From an uncultured bacterium (lineage in GTDB: Bacteria > Desulfobacterota > Binatia > UBA1149 > CAITLU01), in NCBI GenBank assembly GCA_903893315.1, contig CAITLU010000022.1, positions 159,682 through 223,681 of the forward strand: DNA of 64,000 nt, given 5' to 3'. A model generated the notes under the pieces. That model saw only the letters and a program-made list of their open reading frames with translations. It was not told the origin of the DNA and ran no database searches. How positions within the stretch are numbered: the stretch's first letter is position 1; each line of letters starts with the position of its first letter. The position numbers and the translations under genes are program-made. Of this stretch, positions 31,796 to 40,506 are shown in pieces.

Positions 31796-32911
31796 TCAGC
31801 CGGAGGTCCGCGCTTCGACGATCTCGCGCAACCGCGAAGGATCGATCGGTTTCTTGAAGATCACGTCGCGGAGACCTTCGGCCTTTGAGCGCTTGATGAC
31901 GTGGTCTTTGTCGTAGTAGTAGGCGGTCATCAGCACCACCGGCAACTCGGCGTGTTCGGAACGGATACGGCGGAACAATTCGTAGCCGTCCATGTCCGGC
32001 ATCTGCACGTCGCTGATGACGAGGTCGAAGCGGCGCTGGCCGATGAAGCGCAGCGCTTCGCTGCCCGAAGGTGTCGTCAACACGTCGCATCCTTCGCCGC
32101 TCAGGATGTCCGCCATCGACGAACGCACTCCGTCGTCGTCGTCGACCACCAGCACGGTCTTGCCTTGCAGGTGAGTCGCGACCACGGCGGTCGACGCAGA
32201 TGCCTGGAGCACCGGCTCGTTGTCGAGTCCGAGGTCGGTCATCAAGCGTCCGGGCATGTATTCGCGCAGGGCGTAGGAGCCTTCCGCCGCCATCTCGCCC
32301 ACACGTTCGACTATGGCTTGGATGCGTCGCAACTCACGCTTGACCGCGTCGATGCGCTCGTGTTCGCGGGCGTAGTCTTCGCTGCTGGCTTTGTGCTTGA
32401 GGTAGCGTTCGAGAAGTTCAACCTGGTTGACCAGGACCTCGAGCGGATTGTTGATCTCGTGGGCGAGGCTTACGGCGAGTTGGCCCAGGGTCAGGAGTTG
32501 CTCGTGTTCACGAAGGTCGGTGATCTCCTTGGCGAAACCGATGCTGCCCTGTTCGCGGCCCTTCTCGTCGTGGATGATGGATCCGGAAACCGTGACAGCC
32601 ACGACGCGGCCGTCTTTGGCCGCGAATTCGGTCTCGAAGGTTTTGACCCGTCCCTGGCCGTCGCGCATCGCCGCCATGACCCTGCCGGCTTCGTCGGAGT
32701 CGCGATACAGGCGTACGACCGGCGTTCCCAGGACTTCGCGGGCTTTGTAGCCGAGGGTCCGCTGGGCGCCGTCGTTGTAGAAGATGACGTTGCCGGTCTT
32801 GTCGACCGCGATGATGATGTCGGGGCACGCCTCCAGGAGGCGTTCGAAGTAGACTTTGGGGAGTTCTTTCAAAGGGAGCCCGCAACCGTGCGGCGTTTCC
32901 CGCCGACGCAA
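31796..32911 (-). CDS. PAS-HisKA-receiver protein lacking a kinase ATPase domain
   Basis: Up to 371 residues. Domains in order: PAS (about 20-135, DIIIAVDKTGNVIFYNDG), a HisKA dimerisation helix with phospho-acceptor His151 in LAHEINNPLEVL, a helical spacer, and a CheY-type receiver (about 251-368) with acid pocket VVDDDDG, phospho-acceptor D301 in ISDVQMPDMDG and Lys in FKKPID. The HATPase_c domain expected between HisKA and receiver is absent; only about 90 residues separate them. It may act as a phosphorelay or scaffold that needs another kinase. The TTG start at 32911 has no good ribosome binding site; a TTG at 32872 is an alternative. Confidence 0.82.
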   Translation of the reverse strand: MRRRETPHGCGLPLKELPKVYFERLLEACPDIIIAVDKTGNVIFYNDGAQRTLGYKAREVLGTPVVRLYRDSDEAGRVMAAMRDGQGRVKTFETEFAAKDGRVVAVTVSGSIIHDEKGREQGSIGFAKEITDLREHEQLLTLGQLAVSLAHEINNPLEVLVNQVELLERYLKHKASSEDYAREHERIDAVKRELRRIQAIVERVGEMAAEGSYALREYMPGRLMTDLGLDNEPVLQASASTAVVATHLQGKTVLVVDDDDGVRSSMADILSGEGCDVLTTPSGSEALRFIGQRRFDLVISDVQMPDMDGYELFRRIRSEHAELPVVLMTAYYYDKDHVIKRSKAEGLRDVIFKKPIDPSRLREIVEARTSG

Positions 32912-33041
32912 ACCCCCATCGTAGAACTGGACGGCAGCGAGTCAAGAAGCCACCCCGCTGCGCCGCCGCTCTGCACATCCATTTGCGGCCGTCTGCTTAC
33001 CCGGTCCGTGGCGGGATCGCCGCTCCGGCCGTCCCGGGCGG

Positions 33042-33686
33042 CTACTTCGGCACGCTCTTCCAGTCGGCCAGGAACTTCGCTACGCCGATGTCGGTGAGCG
33101 GGTGCTTGAGGAGAGTCTGGATCACCGAGAAGGGACAGGTGGCGACATCCGCGCCCATGCGTGCCGACTCGACGAAATGGGTGGGACTTCGCACGCTGGC
33201 GACCAGGATCTCGGTGTCGTAGTCGTAGTTTCCGAAGATCTCCACCAGCGTCGAGATGAGACCCATGCCGTCTTCGGAGACGTCGTCCAGGCGGCCGACG
33301 AAGGGGCTGACATAGGCAGCTCCGGCCTTGGCCGCGAGCAGGGCCTGTGAGGGCTGGAAGATCAGCGTGACGTTGACGCGGATACCTTCGTCGCTCAGTG
33401 CGCGGGTGGCCTTAAGGCCGTCGAAGGTCATCGGGCACTTGACGACGATGTTCGGGTGAAGGGCCGCCAGGCGGCGTCCCTCAACGATCATGTCCTTGGC
33501 CTCGGTGCTGATCACCTCGGCGCTGATCGGCCCGTCTATCTCCTTGCAGATGTCGGCCAGGACGTCCTCGAACCTGCGGCCGGTCCGGGCCACCAGAGAG
33601 GGGTTGGTAGTCACGCCGTCGATGACGCCCAGTTCCTTTGCTTCACGGATTTCTTTGATGTCTGCGGTGTCGATGAAGATCTTCAT
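33042..33686 (-). CDS. Transaldolase/fructose-6-phosphate aldolase-like protein
   Basis: A 214-residue TIM-barrel of the small transaldolase (TalC/FSA) type. [20 protein letters not shown] and [13 protein letters not shown] at the N-terminus, the Schiff-base Lys in [10 protein letters not shown] (about residue 86), [20 protein letters not shown], and SPFVGRLDD are all family marks. It moves a dihydroxyacetone unit in the pentose phosphate pathway, or acts as a fructose-6-phosphate aldolase; sequence reading does not decide. It follows folK by 13 bases. Confidence 0.92.
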   Translation of the reverse strand: MKIFIDTADIKEIREAKELGVIDGVTTNPSLVARTGRRFEDVLADICKEIDGPISAEVISTEAKDMIVEGRRLAALHPNIVVKCPMTFDGLKATRALSDEGIRVNVTLIFQPSQALLAAKAGAAYVSPFVGRLDDVSEDGMGLISTLVEIFGNYDYDTEILVASVRSPTHFVESARMGADVATCPFSVIQTLLKHPLTDIGVAKFLADWKSVPK

Positions 33687-33699
33687 TCATTTCCTTTAA

Positions 33700-34257
33700 C
33701 TAGCCGGCCCGGAACAACATTACCTTCTTCTTATCCGTGGTACCCGAGAGTAGGGAAGACACCGTCGATCCGGAAACTGGGTGGATGTAGGCAGGGGCCA
33801 ACTCGGCCAGCGGCAGCAGCACGAACTTGCGGTTGGCGACTTCGGGGTGGGGAATTTTCAGGTTGCGGGTGTCGATCGTCTCATGGTCGAAGAACAGGAT
33901 GTCCAGATCCATTTCCCGTGAGACCGTGATCTTGGCGGCCGCCAGCTTCTGCTCCTTCGTCTGGGCCTTCGCGGGGACCTTCTTCGCGCTCTTGACTGGT
34001 TCTCGCTTGCGGCCGAGCGCGATCTCGATCTTCTGAAGTTCCTTCAGCAGCGCGTCCGCTTCCATTTCGGTGGTCACCTCGACCACTCCGTTGAGAAACC
34101 AGTTGCGCGCCTTGCCGTGCGGTTCGCTCTCGTAGTACGACGATTTCCGGGTAATACGAGTACTCGCCAGCGCGGAGATTTTCTCCAGCGCTGTCTTGTA
34201 GTTCCGAAGGCGATCTCCCAGATTGGTGCCGATTGCGATGTACGCCGTATGGCTCAC
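33700..34257 (-). CDS. folK: 2-amino-4-hydroxy-6-hydroxymethyldihydropteridine diphosphokinase with Lys-rich insert
   Basis: A 185-residue HPPK, which transfers diphosphate from ATP to the pterin in folate synthesis. AYIAIGTNLGDRLRNY (residues 5-20), SSYYESEPHG (39-48), the FLNGVVEV strand, ALGRKREP (80-87), and REMDLDILFFD (114-124, holding the Mg-binding Asp pair) are intact. Between LGR and REMDLD the gene has about 37 residues where E. coli HPPK has 16; the extra part is Lys/Ala-rich (KSAKKVPAKAQTKEQKLAAA). This is the mobile catalytic loop 3. The GTG at 34257 with GAGGA upstream is preferred to the in-frame TTG two codons earlier. Confidence 0.88.
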   Translation of the reverse strand: MSHTAYIAIGTNLGDRLRNYKTALEKISALASTRITRKSSYYESEPHGKARNWFLNGVVEVTTEMEADALLKELQKIEIALGRKREPVKSAKKVPAKAQTKEQKLAAAKITVSREMDLDILFFDHETIDTRNLKIPHPEVANRKFVLLPLAELAPAYIHPVSGSTVSSLLSGTTDKKKVMLFRAG

Positions 34258-34335
34258 CAGCAAAGTCCTCGTGCCCGGCGGTATAGCCCTTTGGCGGGGT
34301 TCCTCGCAACGGCGGGAATGTGCGGAGCCGGTTTT

Positions 34336-35151
34336 TTAGCCCACCGTCAGGCCGAGGACGTCTTCCATCGAGTAGAGGCCCGGCCCCTTGTCGGCCAGCC
34401 ACAGGCCGGCCCGCACCGCTCCTGCCGCCAGGCAGTCTCGCGAGGAGGCCCGGTGCACCAGTTCGAGGCGTTCTCCGGTACCGAGCAGCATTACGCTGTG
34501 CTCGCCGACGTTGTCGCCACCGCGCACGGCCAACACGCCGATCTCGCCGGGCCTGCGCTCACCGGTAAGGCCCTGCCGGGCGAGCGTGAGATCCTGGGCG
34601 GGGTCGACTCCCGCCGCGCCGGCGGCAGCGGCGGCCAGGGCCAGCGCGGTTCCCGACGGCGCGTCCTTCTTCTTGTTGTGGTGGATCTCGACGATCTCGA
34701 TGTCGAAGGCGGGGCCGAGGCGGCGCACGGCTTCGCGCACCAGGCCTAGCAGGACGTTGACGCCCACGCTCATGTTGGCGGCCAGCAGGATCGGAGTTCG
34801 CGCGGCCAGCTGCTCGATCTCGCGGCGCTGCGCGGCCGAGAATCCGGTCGTACCGATCACTATCGCGGTGTTGGTGCGGGCAGCCGTGCGGGCGTGTTCG
34901 ACCGCGGCCTCGGCGGCCGTGAAGTCCAGGGCCACGACGCCGCTTGCGGCTGCCGCCTCGTAGTCGGCGCTGACGGCGACGCCGATCGGTCCGATGCCGG
35001 CCAGGTCGCCGACGTCGCGGCCCAGCAAAGGCGAACCCGCTGCTTCGATCGCGGCGGCCACCGTGGTGCCGGCGCCTTCCTCGGCCAGCGCGACGATGCG
35101 TCGGCCCATGCGGCCGCCGGCCCCGAGTACCACCAGCCTGACGTCGCTCAC
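34336..35151 (-). CDS. dapB: 4-hydroxy-tetrahydrodipicolinate reductase
   Basis: A 271-residue DapB of the lysine/diaminopimelate pathway. The NAD(P)H site is LGAGGRMGR (residues 8-16), the catalytic His pair and Lys are in EIHHNKKKDAPSGTA (about 157-171), and the C-terminal GEHSVMLLGTGERLELVHRASSR is conserved. The GTG start overlaps the TGA of dapA (GTGA), and the order dapF-dapA-dapB supports one operon for diaminopimelate, lysine and peptidoglycan precursor synthesis. Confidence 0.95.
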   Translation of the reverse strand: MSDVRLVVLGAGGRMGRRIVALAEEGAGTTVAAAIEAAGSPLLGRDVGDLAGIGPIGVAVSADYEAAAASGVVALDFTAAEAAVEHARTAARTNTAIVIGTTGFSAAQRREIEQLAARTPILLAANMSVGVNVLLGLVREAVRRLGPAFDIEIVEIHHNKKKDAPSGTALALAAAAAGAAGVDPAQDLTLARQGLTGERRPGEIGVLAVRGGDNVGEHSVMLLGTGERLELVHRASSRDCLAAGAVRAGLWLADKGPGLYSMEDVLGLTVG

Positions 35152-36026
35152 GCGGCGACCAGACCTTGGGCCATCAATACGTTTCTGAGCGCTTGTCGAG
35201 GCGCTGCCGACAGCGGCGTCAGCGGCAGGCGCAACTCGTCCTGAATGCGACCGGTCATTGCCAGTGCTGCCTTGATTCCGATCGGGTTGGTTTCCAGAAA
35301 CAGCGCCTGGATCAGCGGCAGCAGCCGGTAGTGGATCTTCCTCGCTTCGGCGTAGTCGCCGGCCGCGCAGGTATCGACCAGGGCTCTGAGGCGCTGCGGC
35401 ACCAGGTTGGACACTACGCCGATGACTCCGTGGCCGCCCATGGCCATCAGCGGCAGCGTGACGGCGTCGTCGCCGGACAGCACGCAGAAGTCCGCCGGAC
35501 ACAGTTGGAAGATGCGCAGCCACTGGTCCACCGAACCGGAGGCTTCCTTGACGCCGACGATGCCCGGAATGCAGGCGAGTTCGGCGAGGGTTTCGGGCGT
35601 GATGTTGACGCCGGTGCGACCCGGAATGTTGTAGACGATGAGCGGCAGGCCCGCGCTTTCGGCCACGGCCTTGTAGTGCGCAACGTGGCCGTGCTGAGTA
35701 GGCTTGTTGTAGTAGGGGCTGATCAGCAGCGCGCCGTCGGCGCCGGCGTCGGCGGCGGCTCGCGTCAGTCGACACGCTTCGCTCGTATTGTTGGAGCCGG
35801 TGCCGGCGATGACCTTGGTGGCGCCGGCGGCCTGCTCCACCGAGATCTTGATGACGCGCTCGTGTTCCTGGTGGCTCAGGGTGGCCGATTCACCGGTGCT
35901 GCCGCACGGCACGATACCGTCGACACCGGCTGCGACCTGTTCGTCGATGAGGCGGCGCAGCGCCGCTTCGTCGATCTGCCCTCCGCTGAAAGGCGTCACC
36001 AGCGCCGTGTAGGTTCCTCGAAACAT
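35148..36026 (-). CDS. dapA: 4-hydroxy-tetrahydrodipicolinate synthase
   Basis: A 292-residue DapA, the standard length. Conserved: FRGTYTALVTPFSGG at the N-terminus, CGSTGESATLSHQEH (Thr of the proton relay), Tyr in YNIPGRTGVNI (about 133), and the Schiff-base Lys in GVKEASG (about 161). It condenses pyruvate with aspartate semialdehyde. ATG at 36026 follows GAGGACATC; an in-frame ATG 13 codons earlier is less likely since the family begins with MFxGxxTAxVTPF. Thirty-five bases separate it from the dapF stop codon. Confidence 0.95.
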   Translation of the reverse strand: MFRGTYTALVTPFSGGQIDEAALRRLIDEQVAAGVDGIVPCGSTGESATLSHQEHERVIKISVEQAAGATKVIAGTGSNNTSEACRLTRAAADAGADGALLISPYYNKPTQHGHVAHYKAVAESAGLPLIVYNIPGRTGVNITPETLAELACIPGIVGVKEASGSVDQWLRIFQLCPADFCVLSGDDAVTLPLMAMGGHGVIGVVSNLVPQRLRALVDTCAAGDYAEARKIHYRLLPLIQALFLETNPIGIKAALAMTGRIQDELRLPLTPLSAAPRQALRNVLMAQGLVAA

Positions 36027-36061
36027 GATGTCCTCGACTTTCGGGTTGGATGCTTCGCCGG

Positions 36062-36922
36062 TCACGCGCGTCCGTCCAGGCGCGCGTCCGGGATGTCGAT
36101 CGTTGCGGAGAATACTTCGACGGTTGGGCCGGTCATGACCACGGTGCCGTTGTCGCGATACTCAATCTTGAGGTCGCCGCCGCGCAGGTGGACTGTAGCG
36201 CGTCTTTGCGAGCGGCCGGTGAGCACCGCTGCCACCACCACCGCACACGCGCCGGTGCCGCACGCCATGGTTTCGCCGGAGCCGCGCTCCCACACGCGCA
36301 TGGTGAGGTCGGTCGGCGAATCGACACGTACGAACTCGGTGTTAACGCGCGCCGGGAAGAACGCGTGGTGTTCGAAGTCCGGGCCGATGCGTTCGAGATC
36401 GAGCGACGCCGGATCGGCGTCGAACGTGACACAGTGCGGGTTGCCCATCGAAACGCAGGTGACGCGCCACGTGCGGCCCGCCACCGACAGTTCGTGGTCA
36501 ATCACCTTGCCGTCGGCGTCGACCGGAATGCTGCGTCCGTCGAGTACGGCTTCACCCATTTCGACGGTGACGTTTTCGACGAGGCCGGCACGCCGCAGCA
36601 GCGTCAAGGTCTTTACGCCGGCATCGGTCTCGACGTCGATGATGTCCTTGCGTGTCAGCCCGCGGTCGGCGACGTATTTGGCCAGACTGCGGATGCCGTT
36701 GCCGCACATCATGCCGCGGCTGCCGTCGGCGTTGTACATCTCCATGCGGAAGTCGGCGACACTGGACGGACAGACGAGAATGAGGCCGTCGCTGCCGACG
36801 CCGGTGCGGCGGTCGGAGACGATGCGCGCGACTTCAGGGGCATTGGCAATGCCTTGCCCGGTGCAGTCGACGAAGATGTAGTCGTTGCCGCAGCCGTGGA
36901 GTTTGGTGAATGCCAGGTTCAT
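36062..36922 (-). CDS. dapF: Diaminopimelate epimerase
   Basis: A 286-residue DapF. Both catalytic Cys are present: the first in MMCGNGIRSLAKY (about residue 73) and the second in ACGTGACAVVVAA (about residue 219). FTKLHGCGNDYIFVDC at the N-terminus and MGNPHCVTF near 150 are family motifs. It converts LL- to meso-diaminopimelate for lysine and peptidoglycan. It is the first gene of dapF-dapA-dapB; the region upstream holds only a loose inverted repeat. Confidence 0.95.
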   Translation of the reverse strand: MNLAFTKLHGCGNDYIFVDCTGQGIANAPEVARIVSDRRTGVGSDGLILVCPSSVADFRMEMYNADGSRGMMCGNGIRSLAKYVADRGLTRKDIIDVETDAGVKTLTLLRRAGLVENVTVEMGEAVLDGRSIPVDADGKVIDHELSVAGRTWRVTCVSMGNPHCVTFDADPASLDLERIGPDFEHHAFFPARVNTEFVRVDSPTDLTMRVWERGSGETMACGTGACAVVVAAVLTGRSQRRATVHLRGGDLKIEYRDNGTVVMTGPTVEVFSATIDIPDARLDGRA

Positions 36923-36980
36923 GGCGGGTCGATATCGGCGCAGCGCCGGAGCGTGCGTTGGTGCGGGGTTGGATACAACG

Positions 36981-37024
36981 GCTCGTCGAGCGAAGCCAAT
37001 GATTGACGGCGACTCTCGACGAGC
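36981..37024. repeat. Inverted repeat between dapF and the lipoprotein gene
   Basis: Perfect 10-base arms GCTCGTCGAG / CTCGACGAGC separated by 24 bases in the 163-base gap upstream of dapF and downstream of the Tyr/Trp-rich protein gene. Either a weak terminator of the upstream gene or a regulatory hairpin for dapF; no T-run is visible. Confidence 0.35.
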
Positions 37025-37085
37025 GCGTTACCAGCGACGAGAATACGAGCGCTCCTGCACCGCGCGATGACTCGCCGCGAAGTCG

Positions 37086-38318
37086 TCAGCGTGTAGCGTC
37101 CTCGTTGTCGAGGCCGTAGCCGCCTCGGGAGCGCGGCGCTTCGCCCGGCCCACCGCTGCGTCGCGGCATCGCCGCAGGCGCGGCCTGTGCCGGGGACGGC
37201 TCCATCATCGGCGCTCTCGGCTCTGCTGGCGGCATCGGGTTCATCGGCGCCATGGACGGCGGTCTGCGCGGCTCGCCGGGCCACCTGCCGGCGGGCGGCG
37301 GCTGCGCCTCGTCATCCCCGCGGTCCTGGTTGCGCATGCGGTCGGGTCGCGCGCCGGTCGTGCCGGCATCTCGCGGTGAACGCACGGCTTCGGTGGGGAA
37401 GTCGCGGCCCGGGCCGGGCCTCGGGGATGGTTGCCCGACGGTTGCCGGTGCGCCGGTGCCGCCCGCGGCCGGCGATTCTTCGCGCGTGCGCCGCTCGGAT
37501 CGCTGGCCGGGAGCGGGGGCCAGGCCGATCCGATCCGGCGTCGGTGCGTCAGACCTGTTGCGCACGCGGGGCCGATACAGCGGAACCTCCGCGCCGTGTC
37601 CTTCGGCTCCGGTGCCGGGGGTGCGGACGTCCACGATGCGCGAGTCCTCGATCCTGCGGCCGGTGGCGCGTTCGATCGTGGCTCTGTCGATGCTGCGCGA
37701 GACGGCTTCGTGGCCGCGTTCCTCGAAGCGCGTCACGTCGTTGGCTCGCTTGAACACTTTTTCGCTGTGGTCGCGGTCGAGTAGATCGCGGTCGATGTGC
37801 GGTGAGGTGAAGTCGCGCTGAGAGGCAAAGTTCCAGTACGACCAGTCGATTGCCGCCGAACCGTAGTCGTAGCCGTAAGGGCCGGGAGGCAGCGGGGCCC
37901 AGCCGATGAAGCCGTCACCGACGCGCCAGCCCACCCAGGCCGGCGCCCAGACGTCGCCGGGCAACCACATCCACCCGTACAACGGATCCGAAAACCAGCG
38001 ACCGTAGTGATAGGCAGCCCATCCCCAGGGTTCGTAGGAATCCCAGGTCCAACCGTAGGGCTCCAACCAGACCCAGCGTCCCAGCGTGTAGGGGCGCCAT
38101 CCTTGCGCGAGATGGCCGGGGCGCCAGGCCCAGCCGTAGTCGGCGACGAAAGCCCACTGCCCGTGGGGAGCCAGGGAGCGATAGAAATCGGATTCGTCGA
38201 TGCCGTTGTCGGTCTGTACTGCCGTAACCGCAGTGTCGGCGCTCATGCCGCCGACCGCCGCGCAGCCGAGCACGGCACTGAGCATGATCGCGGTGGAAAG
38301 CTGCATTGCTATTCGCAT
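37086..38318 (-). CDS. Tyr/Trp/Gly-rich putative lipoprotein (YXWGXW/DUF6600-like)
   Basis: A 410-residue exported protein. The N-terminus (MRIAMQLSTAIMLSAVLGCA) looks like a lipoprotein signal with Cys19. Residues about 50-170 are packed with aromatic motifs (DYGWAWRPG, PYTLGRWVWLEPYGWTW, WGWAAYHYGRW, YGWMWLPGDVWAPAWV), as in YXWGXW-repeat and DUF6600 proteins of envelope-rich bacteria. The C-terminal 200 residues are Pro/Arg/Glu-rich and low-complexity, likely unfolded. Such domains are found with envelope-stress or surface proteins; exact function is unknown. ATG at 38318 follows GAGGG. Confidence 0.75.
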   Translation of the reverse strand: MRIAMQLSTAIMLSAVLGCAAVGGMSADTAVTAVQTDNGIDESDFYRSLAPHGQWAFVADYGWAWRPGHLAQGWRPYTLGRWVWLEPYGWTWDSYEPWGWAAYHYGRWFSDPLYGWMWLPGDVWAPAWVGWRVGDGFIGWAPLPPGPYGYDYGSAAIDWSYWNFASQRDFTSPHIDRDLLDRDHSEKVFKRANDVTRFEERGHEAVSRSIDRATIERATGRRIEDSRIVDVRTPGTGAEGHGAEVPLYRPRVRNRSDAPTPDRIGLAPAPGQRSERRTREESPAAGGTGAPATVGQPSPRPGPGRDFPTEAVRSPRDAGTTGARPDRMRNQDRGDDEAQPPPAGRWPGEPRRPPSMAPMNPMPPAEPRAPMMEPSPAQAAPAAMPRRSGGPGEAPRSRGGYGLDNEDATR

Positions 38319-38421
38319 GTTTCCCTCGGTGCTGCGTCCTCTCGATGCGCAGCGCGGCCTTGTATTTCGGTTAGACGTCGATATGACGCTGCGCTTCACG
38401 CGTTTGCGACAGGACCAAGGA

Positions 38422-38462
38422 AAGATGCCGACGGCGACGCTCAGATCGCCGCCGGCATTCTT
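38422..38462 (-). terminator. Terminator after superoxide dismutase
   Basis: Inverted repeat AAGATGCCGACGGCGA / TCGCCGCCGGCATTCTT with two mismatches and a 9-base loop, 20 bases beyond the SOD stop codon. On the minus strand the stem ends in TCTTT. Confidence 0.65.
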
Positions 38463-38481
38463 GCGTGAGCGGCAACTCCGC

Positions 38482-39201
38482 TCAGGCGTTGGCGAGATTG
38501 GCGGCGGCGAATTCCCAGTTGACGAGGTCCGTCAGTATCGCGGCAACGTAATCGGCGCGACGGTTCTGGTAATCGAGGTAGTAGGCGTGCTCCCACACGT
38601 CGAGCGTGAGCAAAGGATGCAGCCCCTGCGTCAGCGGGTTGTCCGCGTTCGCCGTCTTCACCACCTTGAGTTTGTCGCCGGCCTTTACGAGCCAGGCCCA
38701 GCCGCTGCCGAACTGTGAAGTGGCGGCCGTGGTCAATTCCGCCTTGCACGCATCGAGGCTTCCGAACGAGGCGTCGATGGCTTTCTTCAGCGCATCTGAC
38801 GGCGCGCCGCCGCCCTTGGGACGCAGGCTGTTCCAGTAGAATGCATGGTTCCACGCCTGCGCCGAGTTGTTGAAGATCGCCGCCTTGTCGGCGACGCCGG
38901 CCGTCGCAATGAAGATCTTTTCGAGCGACTGTCCGGCCAGTGCGGTTCCGGCGGTAAGCTTGACGATGTTGTCGACGTAGGCCTTGTGGTGCTTGCCGTA
39001 GTGGAATCCGATGGTGTTGGCTGTGATGAGCGGCTCGAGCGCGTTGGCGGGATACGGCAGTGCGGGCAGGGTGAGCGTGTCGGCCGCCGAGGCATTCGTG
39101 CCCAGGCCGCCCATCGCGACGCTCGCCGCCGTAACGGCCGCGGCGCCGATGAATTGTCTTCTGGTCATTCCACCGTCTTTTTCGTCGTTCTCTTTCGTCA
39201 C
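38482..39201 (-). CDS. Iron/manganese superoxide dismutase, Tat-exported
   Basis: A 239-residue SOD with an N-terminal Tat signal: TRRQFIG (residues 13-19) followed by a hydrophobic stretch ending in SAADT. The mature part begins [15 protein letters not shown]. Metal ligands are the His in [11 protein letters not shown], the His in [11 protein letters not shown], and Asp and His in [23 protein letters not shown] and [11 protein letters not shown] are closer to iron-type than to manganese-type enzymes. Tat export implies a folded, metal-loaded enzyme in the periplasm against external superoxide. It is transcribed alone with a terminator downstream. Confidence 0.92.
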   Translation of the reverse strand: MTKENDEKDGGMTRRQFIGAAAVTAASVAMGGLGTNASAADTLTLPALPYPANALEPLITANTIGFHYGKHHKAYVDNIVKLTAGTALAGQSLEKIFIATAGVADKAAIFNNSAQAWNHAFYWNSLRPKGGGAPSDALKKAIDASFGSLDACKAELTTAATSQFGSGWAWLVKAGDKLKVVKTANADNPLTQGLHPLLTLDVWEHAYYLDYQNRRADYVAAILTDLVNWEFAAANLANA

Positions 39202-39464
39202 GGAACTACTCCTTTGCGAAGGGCGAGCCCTCGCGTGTGTGGGACGTTGGCCCGGCGCGTCGAATCCGGAGCGCGGCGGGAAGCCGGACTGCGAGCCGGC
39301 AGCGCCGGGAATTCGGAGCCGCGGCCATCGCCGCGGAGGTGAACTCGTTTGTCACGACGCCGGCAGCCTAGTCCCGCCGCTGTTGCTTCGCGACTGCTCC
39401 CTGGAAGCTCTTACCCGTCGCCGCCGTGATGGACTAGGCGGCACTCCCGGCACAAACTGCGCCC

Positions 39465-40487
39465 ATGAGACAGATATGGATTACCAAGGCGGGCGCTCCC
39501 GAAGTGCTGATGATCAAGGAGGCACCCGATCCCGCACCGAGAGCCGGTGAGGTTCGCGTCAGGGTCGAGGCCAGCGGGATCAACTTTGCCGACATTCTGG
39601 CGCGAATGGGGATGTATCCGGATCTCCCCGGCATTCCGGCCGTGGTCGGCTACGAAGTAGGTGGTCGCGTCGACGCGGTCGGAACTGGTGTCGATGCCGC
39701 ATGGGTGGGACGCGACGTCTTCGCGCTGACCCGCTTCGGCGGCTACTGCGATGTCGTCTGCGTTCCTGAGCAACAGGTTTTCGTGCGGCCGCAGGGGATG
39801 TCGGCCGAGCACGGCGCGGCGATTCCGATCAACTACTTCACCGCCTGGCAACTCATCGTCGTCATGGGCAGTTTGAAGGCCGGCGAGACGATGCTCGTAC
39901 ACTCGGCGGGCGGCGGTGTCGGCATCGCGGCGATTCAACTCGCCAAGCACATCGGCGCGACCGTGATCGGTACCGCTTCCGGTTCCAAGCACGCGCAGTT
40001 GCGAGAGCTCGGCGTCGATCACCTGATCGACTATCGGCGCGAAGACTTCGAGGTGCGTGCGCGTGAGATCACCGGCGGGCGCGGCGTCGACCTGATCCTC
40101 GATGCAGTCGGCGGCGACTCGTTCAAGAAAGGCTACCGCGCGCTGGCGCCTACCGGTCGCCTGGGGATGTTCGGGATTTCCGCCGCCGCCACCGGCAAGC
40201 AGCGCAACGTCGTCAGTCTTTTGAGCACACTGGTGAAGATGCCGTGGCTGCAGTTCACGCCGATCTCGCTGATCAACGAGAACAAGGGCGTTTTCGGAGT
40301 CAACGTCGGGCATCTCTGGGGCGAGGTCGATCGCATCCGTGGCTGGGCAGGACAGTTGCTCGATCTGTGGGCGCAGGGAGTCGTGCAACCTCAGGTCGCG
40401 CGTACTTTCCGCTTCGACGAAGCCGCGGCCGCCCACCACTACATCCAGGACCGCAAGAATCTCGGCAAGGTGCTGCTGGTGCCGTAG
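39465..40487 (+). CDS. MDR-superfamily quinone-oxidoreductase-like reductase
   Basis: A 340-residue zinc-less MDR protein of the quinone oxidoreductase/VAT-1 type. GroES-like part: EVRVRVEASGINFADILARMG (about 25-45), PGIPAVVGYEVGGRVDAVG. The Rossmann motif is HSAGGGVGIAAIQLAK (about 146) and GRGVDLILDAVGGDSF follows. It likely reduces enoyl thioesters, quinones or related alkenes with NADPH. It lies 19 bases before the wax ester synthase/DGAT gene and the ABC gene, implying a lipid-related operon. Confidence 0.88.
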   Translation: MRQIWITKAGAPEVLMIKEAPDPAPRAGEVRVRVEASGINFADILARMGMYPDLPGIPAVVGYEVGGRVDAVGTGVDAAWVGRDVFALTRFGGYCDVVCVPEQQVFVRPQGMSAEHGAAIPINYFTAWQLIVVMGSLKAGETMLVHSAGGGVGIAAIQLAKHIGATVIGTASGSKHAQLRELGVDHLIDYRREDFEVRAREITGGRGVDLILDAVGGDSFKKGYRALAPTGRLGMFGISAAATGKQRNVVSLLSTLVKMPWLQFTPISLINENKGVFGVNVGHLWGEVDRIRGWAGQLLDLWAQGVVQPQVARTFRFDEAAAAHHYIQDRKNLGKVLLVP

Positions 40488-40506
40488 GAGTTGCAGGAGG
40501 GACGTC

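Noticed and set aside
36981..37024. Inverted repeat before dapF as a lysine riboswitch
   Set aside because: No riboswitch core was found; two 10-base arms with a 24-base loop are not enough.
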